Shown: positions 1 through 8,766 of the stretch, piece by piece
How the letters are laid out: every line of letters begins with the position of its first letter
Position numbering within the stretch: the stretch's first letter is position 1
Origin: Opitutia bacterium
GTDB lineage: Bacteria > Verrucomicrobiota > Verrucomicrobiia > Opitutales > UBA953
Reading direction: 5' to 3'
DNA length: 61,734 nt
Assembly (NCBI GenBank): GCA_947378845.1
Contig: CANCLQ010000004.1
Coordinates: 1 to 61,734 of the forward strand
The notes under the pieces: model-generated
Seen by the model: the letters and a program-made list of their open reading frames with translations, nothing else
Database searches by the model: none
Told to the model about the DNA's origin: nothing
Translations under genes and position numbers: made by a program

Positions 1-14
1 AAGTCTCAGAAGAA

Positions 15-485
15 TTACTTCTTCTTCGACTTGGTGGCCTTCTTGGTCGCTTTTTTAGCGGCCTTTTTCTTTGCCATAGTTTTTTCCTTATTTTGGATCG
101 TTGTTGGGTTTGAGGGCAGCGCCTGAAGCGCCATCCTGACGATTCGCCCTACACTTACCCGAGCATTCTTAGCTTGGCGGGTGATACGAGTGCGGAGCTC
201 CGACGGTACGCGGAAAGAAACTTGTCGAGACACTACTGGCTCAACATTGGGACGGTTATCGCTGTAACTCTCAAGTGCGTGACGAATCACTTTACTGAGA
301 TTAGTGAGACCTGAACGTTGCTGAAAGGCGACTGCATCGGAGTGAAGCTTCATTGGAAGCGACACAGTGATTAAGCTTTCGCTAGGGGTTTCGGTTCGGT
401 TCGTCACGTTGCGGTTAACTCTTAGATAAAATTGATAGTCATTTATACTCACTGCGCAAGAGGAATTTTCATCATGCTCCGCCAC
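15..485 (-). CDS. Tandem ribbon-helix-helix protein with Lys/Ala-rich C-terminal tail
   Basis: The 156-aa product appears to hold two consecutive ribbon-helix-helix-like units. The first, around residues 38-74, is a beta-strand ITVSLP followed by an S/A-rich helix and LSKVIRHALESY. The second, around residues 88-123, is a strand QVSFRVP followed by VSVGRIVRMALQAL. The last 20 residues are almost only K, A and T, like histone-H1-type basic tails. Two RHH units in one chain would form a single-chain equivalent of the usual RHH dimer, so DNA binding is inferred. The listed start is GTG at 485 and is uncertain. An in-frame ATG at 75-77, preceded by AAGGA, could also start the basic tail alone. 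The gene is divergent from the metal ATPase, which suggests, without proof, that it regulates it. Confidence 0.6.
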   Translation of the reverse strand: MAEHDENSSCAVSINDYQFYLRVNRNVTNRTETPSESLITVSLPMKLHSDAVAFQQRSGLTNLSKVIRHALESYSDNRPNVEPVVSRQVSFRVPSELRTRITRQAKNARVSVGRIVRMALQALPSNPTTIQNKEKTMAKKKAAKKATKKATKSKKK

Positions 486-500
486 CGAAAATTACCTATC

Positions 501-525
501 AAATTTCTGGATGAAAAAAATTTCT
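501..525. promoter_or_regulatory. Direct repeat AAATTTCT x2 in divergent intergenic region (possible operator)
   Basis: AAATTTCT occurs at 501-508 and again at 518-525, a 17-bp period, in the AT-rich gap between the RHH gene and the ATPase. Such helically phased short repeats are typical RHH targets, but the region is AT-rich enough for a chance match. Confidence 0.25.
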
Positions 526-608
526 TAAAACGAAAAATAGATGCCGCGAATGACACCTCGCTACGCAGAGTGATTGACCACCCACACTTTCACCGCAACC
601 TATCCATT

Positions 609-2540
609 ATGAGCGATGCACATCACGAAAACGATGGTCACGAACATCATGATGATTGGAAGAAATTAGCCATTCTCAGCGCGTTAAGTGGACTATTTGG
701 CGTTCTTTCACTGATCTTCGCTCAAGTCTATCCGCCCGAGAGCACTCAACATTGGATCTCGGTGGCCTTCATCACTCTCTCCTGCCTGTGCGGCGGTTGG
801 GATGCACTCATTGATGGATGGGCGGCATTACTCGAGAAGCGTATCGATGTTCACCTCTTAATGATCGTTGTCGCCATCGGCGCCGCCGTCGTCGGTCACG
901 CAGAGGAAGGTGCATTGCTTCTCTTTCTCTTCTCGGCTGCCGGTGCCATCGAACACTATGCAATGTTCCGTACGCGAGGTGCGATTGATGCCCTACTTGA
1001 AGGGGCTCCTAAGCACGCCCGCTTGATCGGAATCGATGGTGTCGAATCAGAAATTAATGTCGCACAACTCACCCCCGGACATCGCATCGTGGTTCTTCCG
1101 GGAGAACTCGTTCCAGCTGATGGTGAGGTTGAATCGGGAGAAAGTTCAATCGATGAAAGCACCCTCAGCGGTGAGGCGAAGCCGGTCGAAAAACGAACAG
1201 GCGACGCGGTGTCGAGCGGCACACTTAACATCTGGGGACGACTCGTGGTTCGCGTAACCAAAGCAGAGAAAGACAGCGCGTTGCAAAGAATCGTCACCCT
1301 CATCCGTGAAGCCCAAGAGAGCAAAGCACCCGCTCAACGCGCAATTGATCGCTGGGGTGATATCTATGCGATATTCACATTGAGCGCGGCGACCGTCTTC
1401 TTTCTGGTCCAATACTACATCCTCGGTCGTCCTGCCACTGGCACCGATGACTCGGCACTCTATCGTGCAATGACACTCTTAGTGGTACTCAGCCCCTGTG
1501 CTTTAGTACTCTCAGTCCCCTCCGCCATTCTCGCAGCCATCGCTTCAGGTGCGCGACAAGGCATCCTCTTTCGCGGAGGTTCAGCAGTCGAGCGACTCGC
1601 TGACGTCGATTACATCTGCTTTGATAAAACAGGTACGCTCACATCCGGTCAGCCTGTAGTTGCTGCGCTTGAAGTATTTCCCGATACAGGCAATCGACTC
1701 GAGACGCTTTCCTTTCTTCTCTCTCTAGAGAGTAACTCAACACATCCATTCGCCTATGCTATCGTAAAGGCGTGCCAAGCCGAAGGGGCTCAGTTCCTAC
1801 CTGTAACTGGCCTATCCAACTCACCCGGACAAGGGATTGCTGGCACAATGAATGGTAGCCGCTGGAGCGTAGGCTCTCGGGAGTTCGTCGGCGCACCTAT
1901 TATAAAGGGTGCAGGCCTCGGCTCAGACTCAATTATCAGCGAAGTCTGGGCTTCCGATGGTACTACTGTTGTTAGAGTGACGCTGGTTGACGAGATCCGG
2001 GCGGAAAGTGCCCCTACCCTCGCTGCCCTTCACGAGCGCAAGATCCATACCTTAATGCTTACCGGCGACCGCGAAGAGGCTGCCTCCGTTGCCGCTAAAA
2101 AAGTAGGGATCGAAAATTATGCCGCAGCACTGACGCCTGAGGCCAAGATGCAAACCATCCGCAAACTATCCGCGGAAGGCCACGTGGTAGCCATGGTGGG
2201 CGACGGCGTGAACGATGCACCGGGTCTCGCCGCTGCCGATGTCGCGATCGCGATGGGCAGTCGAGGTAGCGATGCCGCACTAGAATCGAGCGACGTGGTC
2301 TTAACGGATGATCGTATTGGCAGATTAATTGGCGCAATCGAACTCAGTAAAGCCGCACGCACGGCGATTCGTTTTAATATCGCCCTCTCAATCGGAGCCG
2401 CGCTGACGATGGCACTCGTAGTTATCTTTAAAGGTGCGCCTCTTTCGCTCGGCGTCTCAGTACACGAAGGCAGCACAGTCATTGTCTGCTTAAACGGCCT
2501 GCGTCTTCTCAGTCACCGCCCGAAAATTAAATTAACCTAA
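609..2540 (+). CDS. PIB-4-type heavy-metal-exporting P-type ATPase
   Basis: The 643-aa product is an inner-membrane P1B-type ATPase that exports a divalent metal at the cost of ATP. The phosphorylation motif DKTGTLT starts at D339. The actuator-domain loop is LSGEAKPVEK, the nucleotide-domain His-Pro pair is in THPFAYAI, and the hinge is MVGDGVNDAPGLA. The metal-site motif in the sixth helix is SPC (S295-P296-C297) rather than CPC, and the last helices carry HEGST (H619). SPC plus HEG(G/S)T is the signature of subgroup PIB-4, whose members export Co, Fe, Zn or Cd; the exact ion cannot be read here. There is no CxxC HMA domain; instead the N-terminus has a His-rich stretch HHENDGHEHHDD. I chose ATG 609 because it opens this His-rich cytosolic tail; an in-frame extension to 432 would overlap the divergent gene. 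The 3' end overlaps the convergent GNAT gene by 9 bp. Confidence 0.9.
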   Translation: MSDAHHENDGHEHHDDWKKLAILSALSGLFGVLSLIFAQVYPPESTQHWISVAFITLSCLCGGWDALIDGWAALLEKRIDVHLLMIVVAIGAAVVGHAEEGALLLFLFSAAGAIEHYAMFRTRGAIDALLEGAPKHARLIGIDGVESEINVAQLTPGHRIVVLPGELVPADGEVESGESSIDESTLSGEAKPVEKRTGDAVSSGTLNIWGRLVVRVTKAEKDSALQRIVTLIREAQESKAPAQRAIDRWGDIYAIFTLSAATVFFLVQYYILGRPATGTDDSALYRAMTLLVVLSPCALVLSVPSAILAAIASGARQGILFRGGSAVERLADVDYICFDKTGTLTSGQPVVAALEVFPDTGNRLETLSFLLSLESNSTHPFAYAIVKACQAEGAQFLPVTGLSNSPGQGIAGTMNGSRWSVGSREFVGAPIIKGAGLGSDSIISEVWASDGTTVVRVTLVDEIRAESAPTLAALHERKIHTLMLTGDREEAASVAAKKVGIENYAAALTPEAKMQTIRKLSAEGHVVAMVGDGVNDAPGLAAADVAIAMGSRGSDAALESSDVVLTDDRIGRLIGAIELSKAARTAIRFNIALSIGAALTMALVVIFKGAPLSLGVSVHEGSTVIVCLNGLRLLSHRPKIKLT

Positions 2541-3026
2541 CTTCTTTTCTAAGAAGAGAGCGCGGCCGGTAGCTGGATCAAGTTGATAGGACGCAAATCC
2601 TACCGCTTCATAGAGCTTACGCGCGTGGCTGTTATTTTCCAAAACCTCGAGCGTCAGTTTACAACAGCCACGTCGAACAGCCTCCGCTTCCACTGCTGCC
2701 ATTAAAGCTTTGCCCACGCCTCGACACTGAAACTTGGGCAACACCGCTAGGTCGTGAATATTAATTAAGGGTCGACAGGCAAAAGTAGAGAAACCTTCGA
2801 AGGCAATAACTAGACCGACAGCCTGACCCTCGGACCAAGCCAAGAGCACGATGGACTGTGGGCGCTTGGCGAGCTCGGCACTGAGGTTCGCGCGCACGGT
2901 CGCCGAAAGCGGCACACCGCCTCCCACCATATGAGAAGCGTAAGAATCTAAAACTTCGACGACCGCTTGAGATTCGTTGGCCTTCTGCCAATCCACTGGA
3001 CGAATCTCAAGCGATGTCGCGGCCAT
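2532..3026 (-). CDS. GNAT-family N-acetyltransferase
   Basis: The 164-aa protein has the GNAT acetyl-CoA-binding motif A in LAVLPKFQCRGVGKALM (Q/RxxGxG/A as QCRGVG, about residues 100-112) and the motif B region with ENNSHARKLYEAVGF near the C-terminus. It therefore transfers an acetyl group from acetyl-CoA to an amine; the substrate cannot be predicted. It starts 5 nt after the rng stop on the same strand, so it is probably the last gene of a rodA-rng-GNAT unit. RimI-like ribosomal-protein acetylation is conceivable but unsupported. Confidence 0.85.
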   Translation of the reverse strand: MAATSLEIRPVDWQKANESQAVVEVLDSYASHMVGGGVPLSATVRANLSAELAKRPQSIVLLAWSEGQAVGLVIAFEGFSTFACRPLINIHDLAVLPKFQCRGVGKALMAAVEAEAVRRGCCKLTLEVLENNSHARKLYEAVGFASYQLDPATGRALFLEKKLG

Positions 3027-3031
3027 TGAGC

Positions 3032-4756
3032 TTAGCGCAATTCTTTGCCAGCACCATCGAACAACTTGAAGGCTTCAATGCTGTAGGTCGGATCAGGCTT
3101 GGTACCTAAACGCACCTTGCACGATTTCATCAAGTCGCGGAAATACTCGCGGTCTTCCGTGACAATGCGCTCCAAGTTAATCGGGTGCAGAAGAATATTG
3201 ATTTCCAATTCCTTATCGGGGCCGACGATTTCGCGCTGACGACGAATGACGCTGAGTAACTTGCGCTGGATCTCGACAGAAACGGTGCGCGGATTCTTTA
3301 CAATGCCGCGACCCTGACAGTGCGGGCAAGCCGTATACATCGAAGTCGTGTTCGACTCGGTGTGACGCTGACGCGTCATCTGCAACACGCCTAATTGTGA
3401 AATCGGGAGAATCTGGTGCTTCGCACGATCCCCTTCCATCGCATCGCGCAATGTGTCGTAAACTTTTTTACGATCCTTGGGATTCTTCATGTCGATGGTG
3501 TCGATCATGATTAAGCCGCCCAAGTTGCGGAGCTGGATTTGGCGAGCCGCTTCAGTCACCGCCTCGATATTGGCCTGCGTGATGTAATTACCATCCTTGC
3601 CATCTTTACCGCCACGGTGCGAACCCGTGTTCACGTCGATAGCCGTCAGCGCTTCAGTTTCGTCGATAACGATTTCGCCACCGCTAGGTAATGGTACGCG
3701 ACGCTGGAAGAGTTGTTCAATCTGGCGTTCGATATTGTAGCGTTCAAAAACCGGGATGGGGTCTTGATAAAGCTCAACGCGTGAACGTGAACGCGGCGAA
3801 ATCTCACCGACTAACTCCTGCACGATTTTAAAATCTTCAGGGTTATCTACCAAGATGCGGTCGACTTCTTCGGTTAAGAAATCGCGTACCGTGCGTTCAA
3901 TCAATCCTGGCTCACTGTATAATAAAACCGCTTTGCGTTCAGGTTGATTAATCTTCTCAACAATCGCCTGCCAGCGACGAAGCAGCATGTGCAAGTCGCG
4001 CACAAACCAGCGCGCCTGCTTACCTTCACCCGCAGTGCGGATGATCACACCCATGCCTTCGGGAATGGTTAGCGAACGGAGAATATCTTTTAGACGTTCA
4101 CGCTCGGGCTGATCTTCAATCTTACGCGAAACACCGCACGCCCCGCTAAAAGGCATTAAAACTAAATAGCGACCAGGCAGCGCAATGTTCGTCGTCGAAC
4201 GCGGACCCTTGGTGCCAATCTGATCCTTAACGACTTGGATAACAATATCTGAACCAGCCGGAAAGAGCTGCGGGATATCCTTAGCTTGGTAACGCGCTTT
4301 GCGTTGTTTCTGTTCCGCCGATTCATTATCGCGGATAAATTCGACCTGCGAATCATTCGCGGCAGGCAACATATCCCAGTAATGCAGGAAGGCATTCTTG
4401 GGCTGACCGATATCAACGAAGGCCGCCTTTAAGCCGCCTTCAAGGTTCTGAACGCGACCTTTAAAGATCGAACCGACCATGCGGTTCTCCCCTTTGTGTT
4501 CGATTTCGAATTTATCGAGTACGCCATTCGTCAATAACGCCACGCGCTTTTCGAGCGTCTCGGCGTTGATGACCAGCTCGCGATAAATTGCGCGGTCCTT
4601 GGAGAAGTGCTTGGCGATGCGTTGCAGGAGCGGGAGCTCCTTGCGACGGCGGGCGGCATCTTCAGCCAGTTTCTTTTGGTCGACGCCAGATGAGGAAGCT
4701 TGGGCTTCTTCAGGTAAGTCGTCTAAATGATCTTCGGGTTCGTTTGTGTCGGACAT
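3032..4756 (-). CDS. rng: Ribonuclease E/G family endoribonuclease
   Basis: The 574-aa protein matches the RNase E/G catalytic half. An S1-type RNA-binding domain (about residues 85-165, MVGSIFKGRVQNLEGGLKAA) is followed by the RNase H-like and DNase I-like catalytic core with GGEIVIDETEALTAIDVNTG and GGLIMIDTIDMKN, which supplies the metal-binding aspartates. A Zn-link cysteine pair lies in CPHCQGRG. It cuts single-stranded RNA during rRNA maturation and mRNA decay. The first about 60 residues are charged and Glu/Asp-rich, an N-terminal extension relative to E. coli RNase G. It starts 5 nt after rodA, mirroring the usual link of rng to cell-shape genes. Confidence 0.93.
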   Translation of the reverse strand: MSDTNEPEDHLDDLPEEAQASSSGVDQKKLAEDAARRRKELPLLQRIAKHFSKDRAIYRELVINAETLEKRVALLTNGVLDKFEIEHKGENRMVGSIFKGRVQNLEGGLKAAFVDIGQPKNAFLHYWDMLPAANDSQVEFIRDNESAEQKQRKARYQAKDIPQLFPAGSDIVIQVVKDQIGTKGPRSTTNIALPGRYLVLMPFSGACGVSRKIEDQPERERLKDILRSLTIPEGMGVIIRTAGEGKQARWFVRDLHMLLRRWQAIVEKINQPERKAVLLYSEPGLIERTVRDFLTEEVDRILVDNPEDFKIVQELVGEISPRSRSRVELYQDPIPVFERYNIERQIEQLFQRRVPLPSGGEIVIDETEALTAIDVNTGSHRGGKDGKDGNYITQANIEAVTEAARQIQLRNLGGLIMIDTIDMKNPKDRKKVYDTLRDAMEGDRAKHQILPISQLGVLQMTRQRHTESNTTSMYTACPHCQGRGIVKNPRTVSVEIQRKLLSVIRRQREIVGPDKELEINILLHPINLERIVTEDREYFRDLMKSCKVRLGTKPDPTYSIEAFKLFDGAGKELR

Positions 4757-4761
4757 TTCGG

Positions 4762-6123
4762 TTATGCAAGAGATCCTGCAGCCGAAGAGCCATTGTGATC
4801 GCCGTCATCAACCGAATGTCGATGAACGCTCTGGACTAAGCCAAGGAGCAGGAAGCAGCTGAGCACAAATGACCCCCCGTAACTGAGGAAAGGTAGTGGA
4901 ACGCCTGTAACAGGCATTAAATCTATATTCATTCCGATGTTAATGACTACGTGCGTGCCGAGAATCGCGGCTGCACCAATCGCCAACAGGGAACCAAATC
5001 GGTCAACGGTTCTTAACGCCGTGCGAACGACTCGCCAAAAAAGTAATGCGAAGCCAGCGACAACTAAAAAGCCGCCCTTGAAACCAATTTCTTCGGCCAT
5101 ACCAGAGAAAAGAAAATCATTATGAGCAGCAGCCTCTGGCAGGTAACCGTATCGTGCTTGTGAGCCGTTGCCGATTCCCTGGCCATTGAAGGCGCCACGA
5201 CCGACGGCAATTTTGGCCTGCTTTACATTCCAAGTCGCACCCAATCCTCGTGGATCGATTACAGCTGGTGCCACAAAAGATAATAAGCGCTCGCGCTGAT
5301 AATCCTTCAAAAGGACAAACCATGCGGTCTGTTCGTATTTACCGCGAATGGCTTTGGCTGGATCGCGATCAGAAGGATTAGCCTCCGAGTATTCGGTAAC
5401 CTTTGCAGCGTATGAAACCAAGTCGATCGTAACAACTGCTCCCAAAATAAGGGCACTCAAACCTGCCACCAAAAAGAACCTGGAACTCAGGCCGGCAACA
5501 TAAAGAAGAGCAAATGACAGCGGTAGGTAGATGAGAGCAGACCCTAAGTCAGGCTGAATAAAAATCAAGCCAAACGGCAGCAAAGCAGCTGCGAGAACCT
5601 TTAAAACCGTCAGCCAAGTTGAACGCACGGGCCCAATCGGATTTAAAGCTAATAGCGCGGCGATAAAGACCAACGCTGAAACCTTCGCAAACTCCGAAGG
5701 CTGAATCGAAAACGGCCCAAAATCCATCCAACGACGGGCTCCATTGATACTTCGAATAAATGAACCCGCATCGACCTTCAATAAGGCGCAGATTGAAACA
5801 GGCAGAAGGAGTAAAATACCAATAAGATAAATGCGCTGAGCGTGCACGCGAAGCTTGCGATAATCAAATGAGGCAACGACCCAATAAGCGATCCAACCGA
5901 AAATGATAAAATAAAATTGCGACGTCGCAAAGGTCGACTGCCGGTACGTGCCCGCCGAATGAATGGCCACGACACCCAACGCGCTCAGCAACGCAATAAT
6001 GATGACCTGCGTCCAATCGGTCCGCCAAGAAAAGTTGGCAAACTTGTCCCACCAGACCGAAGCCTGAGACTCCTCATCTAGGAACAAGTGTGACATTCCT
6101 AAAAACAAGCACTTAAACCCCAT
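4762..6123 (-). CDS. rodA: Rod-shape-determining SEDS glycosyltransferase RodA
   Basis: This SEDS-family polytopic membrane protein polymerises peptidoglycan from lipid II together with a class B PBP during elongation. Visible family features are about ten hydrophobic segments, INGARRWMDFGPFSIQPSEFAK, QPDLGSALI, GQGIGNGSQARYGYLPEAAAHNDFLFSGMAEEIGF, and the C-terminal LPFLSYGGSF. The GNGSQ...LPE...DF(I/L)F arrangement points to RodA rather than FtsW. The start is uncertain. ATG 6123 has GGGAGG at longer than ideal spacing, and ATG 6096 (MSHLFLDEE) is an alternative. The gene is divergent from rny and followed closely by rng. Confidence 0.9.
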   Translation of the reverse strand: MGFKCLFLGMSHLFLDEESQASVWWDKFANFSWRTDWTQVIIIALLSALGVVAIHSAGTYRQSTFATSQFYFIIFGWIAYWVVASFDYRKLRVHAQRIYLIGILLLLPVSICALLKVDAGSFIRSINGARRWMDFGPFSIQPSEFAKVSALVFIAALLALNPIGPVRSTWLTVLKVLAAALLPFGLIFIQPDLGSALIYLPLSFALLYVAGLSSRFFLVAGLSALILGAVVTIDLVSYAAKVTEYSEANPSDRDPAKAIRGKYEQTAWFVLLKDYQRERLLSFVAPAVIDPRGLGATWNVKQAKIAVGRGAFNGQGIGNGSQARYGYLPEAAAHNDFLFSGMAEEIGFKGGFLVVAGFALLFWRVVRTALRTVDRFGSLLAIGAAAILGTHVVINIGMNIDLMPVTGVPLPFLSYGGSFVLSCFLLLGLVQSVHRHSVDDGDHNGSSAAGSLA

Positions 6124-6149
6124 TGTGCAAGGCGAACCTCCCGAAAGGG

Positions 6150-6202
6150 CTTGCGGAGAAAGGTGATACCGCAAGGGTTGTCGACTGGGCGTTACTCGCC
6201 CA
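6150..6202 (+). promoter_or_regulatory. Two hairpins in the leader of rny
   Basis: CTTGCGG (6150-6156) pairs with CCGCAAG (6169-6175) across 12 nt, and TGGGCG (6186-6191) pairs with CGCCCA (6197-6202) across TTACT. Both are perfect and lie in the 89 bp between the divergent rodA and rny starts, the second ending 10 nt before the rny ATG. Confidence 0.45.
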
Positions 6203-6212
6203 ACCGCAAACC

Positions 6213-7649
6213 ATGGCCGTGGCCGCTGACCAAAGTATTCTTGCCGCTGTAGCGTTCTCCTCCGGAGCCATCGTTGCATATGTGCTAGCCAAATGGCGCG
6301 AGTCTACCCTCGGCGCATTGCGCGAAGCACGACTGAAAAACGAAGTCGAGTTGGCACGTCGCGAAGCGAGCGTCGAAGCTTCTGAATTACAAGCACAAGC
6401 CGAAGAGGCGCAGCGACAATCGAATCGACTTCTGACGACTGCAAAAATTGAAGCCGAAATTGCTAATGAGTTGAAAGTCGCAAACGAACGCCAACGCGAA
6501 TACCTTCAACGCCAAGCCCTCCAACTATCAGGCCTCTCTCCCGAACAAGCCAAACGTGCCGCTCTCGAATCATTGCAAAATGATTATGAACTCGAGGCGC
6601 GACAATTGAGACACGACAAAGTGGATCGGACAGAACAAGAAGTAGCCGACGAGGCTCGTCGCATTCTGCTCGCTTCGATGCAGCGACTCGCGACTCAAAC
6701 TACTTGTGAAGCGACTTCGGTCACCGTTGCGATTCCAAGTGAAGATATGAAAGGCCGTTTAATCGGTCGCGAGGGTCGTAACATTCGCACCTTTGAACAA
6801 AGCACGGGTGCCACTCTTTTAATCGACGAAACTCCAGGCATGGTTTTGATTTCATGCTTCGATCCCATACGTCGCGAAGTAGCTAAAATAGCCCTTGAAC
6901 ACTTAGTAAAAGACGGTCGCATCACCCCAACATTAATCGAAGAATTGGTGCGTACATCAGCCGCCGAAATCGTGCGTCAGACCCAACGATTAGGCCACGA
7001 TGCGGTACGTGAATTAGGTCTGCCTCCCATGGATGTTCGCGTGGAAGAACTTCTCGGACGATTACACTATCGTCTCTCCGCTAACCAAAACACTCTCGCA
7101 CACTCTATCGAAGTCGCCCAAGTCTGCGCGGTCCTCGCTGCTGAAATCGGCATTGATCCAACACCTGCAAAGCGTGCAGGTTTATTGCACGACTTAGGAA
7201 AAGCGATGGAAGCAGAAATCAGCACAAGCCACGCTGTCGCTGGTGCCAACCTCTTGCGCCGTCTCGGCGAAGATGCTCGCGTAGTGAACGCAGTCGCTGC
7301 CCACCACCGCGAAGTCGAAGCAGAAAGTTTATACGCACCGTTAGTGATGATTGCAGATTCAATTTCCGGATCACGCCCAGGTGCACGCACTTCGACCGTC
7401 GAAAGTTACGCTCAGCGCGTAAAGAGCCTCGAAGAACTCGCACTTAAATTTGCCGGAGTACGCGAAGCCTACGCTTTCCAATCCGGACGTGAGCTCCGCG
7501 TCATCGTCGACCCGGGTACAGTGGATGATTTTGGGGCAGCTGAACTGCTTCGCCGACTCCGCACGTCCATCGAGGAGACCCTCTCCTACCAAGGGACGGT
7601 CAAGATCGTGCTCATCCGCGAACAGCGCTTTACCGACGAAGCCCGCTAG
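6213..7649 (+). CDS. rny: Ribonuclease Y
   Basis: RNase Y is a membrane-anchored endoribonuclease that initiates mRNA decay. The 478-aa product has the expected order. First is an N-terminal membrane anchor (about residues 7-25, SILAAVAFSSGAIVAYVLA), then a long Glu/Arg/Ala coiled coil (about 30-165). Next is a KH domain with GRLIGREGRNIRTFEQ. An HD domain follows with H-x..-HDLGKAM (AGLLHDLGK) and NAVAAHHREVEAES. The start at ATG 6213 was chosen because it places the anchor at the extreme N-terminus; there is no clear Shine-Dalgarno sequence. RNase Y and an RNase E/G-type enzyme are encoded head-to-head here (through rodA-rng), which many bacteria do not combine. Confidence 0.93.
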   Translation: MAVAADQSILAAVAFSSGAIVAYVLAKWRESTLGALREARLKNEVELARREASVEASELQAQAEEAQRQSNRLLTTAKIEAEIANELKVANERQREYLQRQALQLSGLSPEQAKRAALESLQNDYELEARQLRHDKVDRTEQEVADEARRILLASMQRLATQTTCEATSVTVAIPSEDMKGRLIGREGRNIRTFEQSTGATLLIDETPGMVLISCFDPIRREVAKIALEHLVKDGRITPTLIEELVRTSAAEIVRQTQRLGHDAVRELGLPPMDVRVEELLGRLHYRLSANQNTLAHSIEVAQVCAVLAAEIGIDPTPAKRAGLLHDLGKAMEAEISTSHAVAGANLLRRLGEDARVVNAVAAHHREVEAESLYAPLVMIADSISGSRPGARTSTVESYAQRVKSLEELALKFAGVREAYAFQSGRELRVIVDPGTVDDFGAAELLRRLRTSIEETLSYQGTVKIVLIREQRFTDEAR

Positions 7650-7684
7650 TGGTTGGCCAGTAATTCGGTGCTTTCGGTCATTTT

Positions 7685-7700
7685 GTGAACATATTTTCAC
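7685..7700. repeat. 16-bp inverted repeat downstream of rny
   Basis: GTGAA (7685-7689) and TTCAC (7696-7700) are separated by CATATT and followed by CTTTTT. The stem is short and AT-rich, so it could be a weak rny terminator or a protein-binding dyad. The rest of the 262-bp gap up to 7911 contains no gene I can support. Confidence 0.25.
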
Positions 7701-7875
7701 CTTTTTGAGCCCGTCGGGGACTTTCTTATTGTTAATTAAGAAGGAGAGTTTTATTCACAAAGGTTCTGAGACCTAAAGTCTTAGTCCATTCGCCTCCTCT
7801 ATAACTTAATTAAGATAGAAGCAGGAGTCCGAAATCAGCCCACAACTCCACAACGGAGAAAACGGGCTATAACCG

Positions 7876-7896
7876 AGCGGCCAATAATTAGCCGCT
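7876..7896 (+). promoter_or_regulatory. 5' leader hairpin of the RGG-protein gene
   Basis: AGCGGC (7876-7881) and GCCGCT (7891-7896) form a perfect 6-bp stem with a 9-nt AT-rich loop, ending 15 nt before the ATG at 7912 and just before the purine-rich AAGAGAAAA that would be the ribosome-binding site. It could modulate translation. Confidence 0.4.
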
Positions 7897-7911
7897 ACAC
7901 CCAAGAGAAAA

Positions 7912-8760
7912 ATGAACCAAGAAGAAAACCGTGGGCAGGAGCCAGCCTCCTCCCCCAACCCCGCTCCATCAGCGGCCCAAAACCCAGTCAGTACACCTGC
8001 ACCTCGCATCACCGAATCAAAGTTAGAATCCGCACACGCGGGCCTACCTCCCCTCTCTGTGATTGGTGCATCCGCCGAACCAGTTGCAAAACCAGGTACG
8101 ATCGCCACCCCAAAGCAATTTGGTCGTCGCGGCGTTCCTTCTAATGTTACTCCTGTAGGCAAAACCGAAAACGCGCGTCCTTCCATTGGCGTCGTCGAAA
8201 ATCCCGCACTCGCTAAAGAATCCATCTCTGGCGAACTCGCTCACCAACCTGCCGCCGCTCAAGCGCCTCGCGCACCTCGTGCCGAATTCCGCCCAGAGCG
8301 TCGCGCTGAATCGCATCACGAGCCACGCCCAGAACGCACCCACGAATCTCGTGGTCCACGCGAACCTCGCGGCGAACGTTTTGAACGTCCTCATCATGCA
8401 CCACAACATGCCCATCAAGGTCATGAACAAGGTCGCAATCCTGAGCGTACTCCACGCGAACCTCGCAGTGAACGTCCGCGTTTACAAATCGATCCCGTTG
8501 TAATTCCCGTTCAAACTCCAATTGGTTTTTGGGCGAATTTAAAACGTAAGTTGGCGGCTTTATTTGGTATCTCAACTAAAGCTTCAGCCGGATCACGTGC
8601 ACACCATCCTCGTGGCGAACACCGTCAACACCGTGGCGATTTCCGTCAAGGTGGCCATCGCCCTCGCGGTGGACAAGGTCGTGGTCGCGGTGGTCCTGGT
8701 GGACGTCCTGACTTCCGTCGCAGCCAAGGCGACCGTCGCTCCGGTCCGCGCGAAGGCTAA
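7912..8760 (+). CDS. Disordered Arg/His/Gly-rich (RGG-type) protein, function unknown
   Basis: The 282-aa product has no domain I recognise and almost no hydrophobic stretches. Residues 1-110 are Pro/Ala/Ser-rich. About residues 120-190 are a low-complexity R/E/P/H region with repeated PRE/PRGER/RPER motifs and several HH and HQ pairs. About residues 196-222 include the one hydrophobic/amphipathic segment, IGFWANLKRKLAALFGIS. The last about 55 residues are RGG/RGR/GGH-rich. RGG boxes generally bind RNA and drive condensates, so an RNA-related role is inferred, encouraged by rny lying immediately upstream. A signal peptide is absent. The gene has its own leader hairpin and a strong terminator, so it looks like a monocistronic, well-expressed gene. 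Confidence 0.75.
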   Translation: MNQEENRGQEPASSPNPAPSAAQNPVSTPAPRITESKLESAHAGLPPLSVIGASAEPVAKPGTIATPKQFGRRGVPSNVTPVGKTENARPSIGVVENPALAKESISGELAHQPAAAQAPRAPRAEFRPERRAESHHEPRPERTHESRGPREPRGERFERPHHAPQHAHQGHEQGRNPERTPREPRSERPRLQIDPVVIPVQTPIGFWANLKRKLAALFGISTKASAGSRAHHPRGEHRQHRGDFRQGGHRPRGGQGRGRGGPGGRPDFRRSQGDRRSGPREG

Positions 8761-8766
8761 ATGAAA

